Below, piece by piece: positions 61,714 through 64,000 of a stretch of 64,000 nt of DNA. A program made the position numbers and the translations under genes. Below the pieces are notes generated by a model, which saw only the letters and a list, made by a program, of their open reading frames with translations, did not search any database and was not told where the DNA came from. This DNA comes from Cryptomeria japonica (lineage: Eukaryota > Streptophyta > Pinopsida > Cupressales > Cupressaceae): contig NC_081410.1 in the NCBI RefSeq assembly GCF_030272615.1, positions 126,469,140-126,533,139 of the forward strand, written 5' to 3'. How positions within the stretch are numbered: position 1 is the stretch's first letter; each line of letters begins with the position of its first letter.

Positions 61714-63757
61714 CTAATTATTCTTGTGAGGGATGTTGATGTTCTCCTTTATCGCCCTGCATATTTTTTGAAAGACAACCTGAGTATTACACTTTTCTTC
61801 CCTAAATATTCTGTTATTCCTTTCTTTCCAAATGCCCCAGCATATCATGGGGAGGGTCAGGGACCACAGGTTTTTAATAATTTGACATTTGGTAGGATAA
61901 TTCCATTGCCATATTATATCCTTAATACTTTTGTTCATGACCCAATTAATTTTCCATTTTTCCCATATTTTACACCAGATTTCCCTAGTGAAGGAGCAAT
62001 GAAAAAATAGGTGATCAATTGATTCCTCCTCCTTCTGACAGAGCTCACATCTGTTAGGGAATTTGAAGCCCCTTCGAATTAAATTATCAATAGTAAGGAT
62101 ACTATTATGAGAAGCAAGCCAAAAGAACATGTTGACTTTAGGGATCAAGATGTTGTTCCAAACTTTACTCCAAAAGGGATTGCGGATTTGAGAAAAAGGT
62201 GTTTTTATAAGCAGAGGAAACTGTGAATTCACCTTTAGGGTCACTTTTCCAGAGGAAAACATCATCATAGTTGTTGTTAGGGGAAAAGGACAACAACTCT
62301 TTCTAAATAGAGGAAAGACCAGGATGGATGTCCTCAAGATTGGCCCACTTATTCTCCTTCCAATAGTCACAAACCATCAGCCCAAACCTCCTTTTACATT
62401 CTTCAATAACTTGATTGTTGTTTTGATCACATAGGGCTTCATTCTTCATCTAGGGGTCTTCCCAAAACCTTATTTTGTCACCTTTTCCAAGGACCCATCC
62501 AGCTCCAGCTTTTGCAACTTTTATGGCTTTGGTTACACTATTCCAGATGAAAGATCCAGCCGGGATATCTTCATCATTGAGGATCCCTTGGATAGTCTGA
62601 TTCTCAATGTATTTGTCAAACCAAATTTGGCTCCAGTCTTTCTTAATGTCAAAAGCTCTCCATAATTGCTTGGCAAGAAGAGCTTTGTTAAAAGTTTTAA
62701 TAATTTTAATCCCCAACCCTCCTTTGTTCTTTGGTCTACACACCTTGTCCCATGCAATCAAAGGTATTCTCTTCTTTTCTTCAACTCCTGACCATAAGAA
62801 TCTCTTCTAAATTCTTTCCATAGTTTCAATAATTTTAGCCGGAATACCAAACATACTGAGGGCATAAACAAGGAGATTTTGAAGAGTTGCTTGGAGGAGC
62901 TACATTTTCCCAGCTTGAGATAACATTGAACCTTTCCATCCTGCAAGTCTCTTATTAATTTTATCAATGATCATATTCCAGAAAGAATTTGGGGGAGCCA
63001 TCCCTAAGGGAAGACCCAAGTAGGTAGAAGGCAGCAAGTCCACTTTACAACCAATTATATTGGCTATTCTCTGTTGTCTTATAACTAGAGTATTGAGAAA
63101 GTACATAGCTGATTTCTCCCAGTTAACAAGTTGACTAGTTGCCAAAGCATAGGAGTTGAGAGCAGTTTTGAAGGCTTCAACCTCCTTGACTGAAGAATAT
63201 CCCATGATGATAGTATCATCAACAAACTGTTGATGAGTACAAAACACATTGGCAGAAGAAGGTTGAAGACCTTTGATAATTTTGCTTTGTTTCAATTTAT
63301 GAATCATTCTACTCATACTTTCAGCCAGAATGGTAAAAAGGATAGGTGATATGGGGTCTCCTTGTCTTAGCCCTCTAGAGTTTTTAAAAAAATTTGTAGG
63401 AGATCCATTAATCAAAATAGAGAACATAGGAGTAGTGATTAGTTCTCTGATTATTTTGATAACCTTACCATCAAAACCAAAAGCCCCCATGATTTTAAAT
63501 AGAACATCCCATTCAACTCTATCATAAGCCTTTGCCAAATCCAACTTTATCAAGAAATCTTCTTTCTTTGCAGCGCTGAGAGAGTGTATGTTCTCATGAA
63601 CAAGAATGATTGAATCAAGAATCTGTCTACCAGGAACAAATCCTTTTTTCTCTTCAGATATGATGAAGGGAAGAATCGCCAACATTCTAGTCGTCATCAC
63701 TTTGGATATTATTTTATAGAAAGAGTTGCATAGGCTAATAGGCCTAAAATTTCCCAT
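61714..63757 (-). pseudogene. LINE copy 2 reverse transcriptase and zinc-finger linker
   Basis: RT starts abruptly at the insertion border with MGNFRPISLCNSFYKIISK. It then has KLDLAKAYDRVEWD, SRGLRQGDPISPILF and the active-site box QQFVDDTIIMG, with all catalytic aspartates present (frame 63757-62900). After a frame change come WDKVCRPKNKGGLGIK (about 62705-62755) and, in another frame, a zinc motif C-x2-C-x8-H-x4-C in RCELCQKEEESIDHLFFHC (about 61995-62052), the usual zf-RVT linker. At least three frameshifts separate these pieces. Confidence 0.92.
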
Positions 63758-63772
63758 ATGAGTTGTGATGTT

Positions 63773-64000
63773 ATTATATGTGATGTTACTATATGTGCAA
63801 TAATAAGCTTCTAGGGCTTGACTCAAACACTTGTGTATAGTCAAAAAAAAAAATACAGATGGAAGGAAATGTGTTTAGTAAAATTTCAATTAAAAAGAAT
63901 CATATAACAATTGTTATTGATCTATTGTAGATGCTATAGGTTAGTATTTTTAGTGGTGATAGTGGTGGTGGTGATGGTGGTGGTAGTAGTAAAAAATTAA
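63773..64000. other. Intergenic DNA with a GGT-rich microsatellite
   Basis: Flank of LINE copy 2. A GTGGTGGTGGTGATGG-type microsatellite lies at about 63956-63992. Nothing else is visible before the window ends. Confidence 0.6.

Larger units (their letters stand above)
59058..63772 (-). mobile_element. L1-type LINE (copy 2), 5'-truncated, 14-bp target duplication
   Basis: The insert 59072-63758 (4,687 bp) is flanked by TGAGTTGTGATGTT at 59058-59071 and 63759-63772. On the minus strand it runs from inside RT (NFRPISLCN) through a zinc-finger linker and RNase H to a third ORF and an A-rich end (TTTTTAATTAATCAAA). Because the duplications bracket all of it, the third ORF is part of the LINE and not a neighbour. 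The endonuclease and any first ORF are missing through 5' truncation. The frames are broken in several places, but fewer than in copy 1. Confidence 0.95.

Noticed and set aside
1-64000. tRNA, rRNA or organelle-derived genes
   Set aside because: I saw no cloverleaf-type tRNA, rRNA core motif or plastid/mitochondrial gene on either strand; only the SINE-like pol III boxes near 3.9 kb came close.

Overview
The window is nuclear DNA from a plant with a large, repeat-rich genome. The evidence is a single spliced plant-type protein kinase gene of the Raf-like ATN1 kind with introns up to 2.5 kb, surrounded by old, heavily mutated Ty1/copia elements, L1-type LINEs that carry an RNase H domain, a hAT-type element, a very long solo LTR and several satellite-like arrays. 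The sparse genes, old TE copies and LINE type suggest a gymnosperm (a conifer or relative), but that is inference and no species can be named.

Layout. 1-4.97 kb: AT-rich intergenic DNA with a 5'-truncated LINE tail flanked by a 17-bp duplication (773-1099), short tandem duplications and a possible tRNA-derived SINE. 4.97-38.96 kb: a nested structure. The outermost layer is a 1.3-kb tandem repeat family (4970-7189 and 37473-38958). It is split by a 6.9-kb LINE on the minus strand (7190-12128 and 35501-37472). Inside the LINE reverse transcriptase gene sits a 23.4-kb segment with about 36-bp terminal inverted repeats (12129-35500), which looks like a large DNA transposon of a type I do not recognise. 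It contains a broken multi-exon gene with phase-0 introns (14339-15921) and about 5.3 kb of a minisatellite made of 20-bp units in both orientations (blocks at 16004, 25246 and 32899). That segment was itself hit by a 952-bp hAT-like element (12986-13937) and two copia elements (18151-25240 and 27026-32898), both of which landed in the minisatellite.

38.96-51.7 kb: another LINE tail, an apparent solo LTR of 4.6 kb (39992-44568) flanked by AAGCA and holding ten GCGCAT-like motifs at an exact 21-bp spacing, then AT-rich DNA with no convincing genes. 51.7-57.3 kb: the only intact gene, a six-exon minus-strand kinase gene encoding 383 residues, with a diverged 221-bp duplication just upstream. 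59.07-63.76 kb: a second minus-strand LINE with a 14-bp target duplication.

The most informative observations are the TIR-bounded segment with its satellite, and the fact that both larger LINEs carry a third, homologous reading frame between RNase H and the 3' end. The target duplications place this frame inside the insertion. All transposon genes seen here carry stops or frameshifts. Only the kinase gene appears functional.
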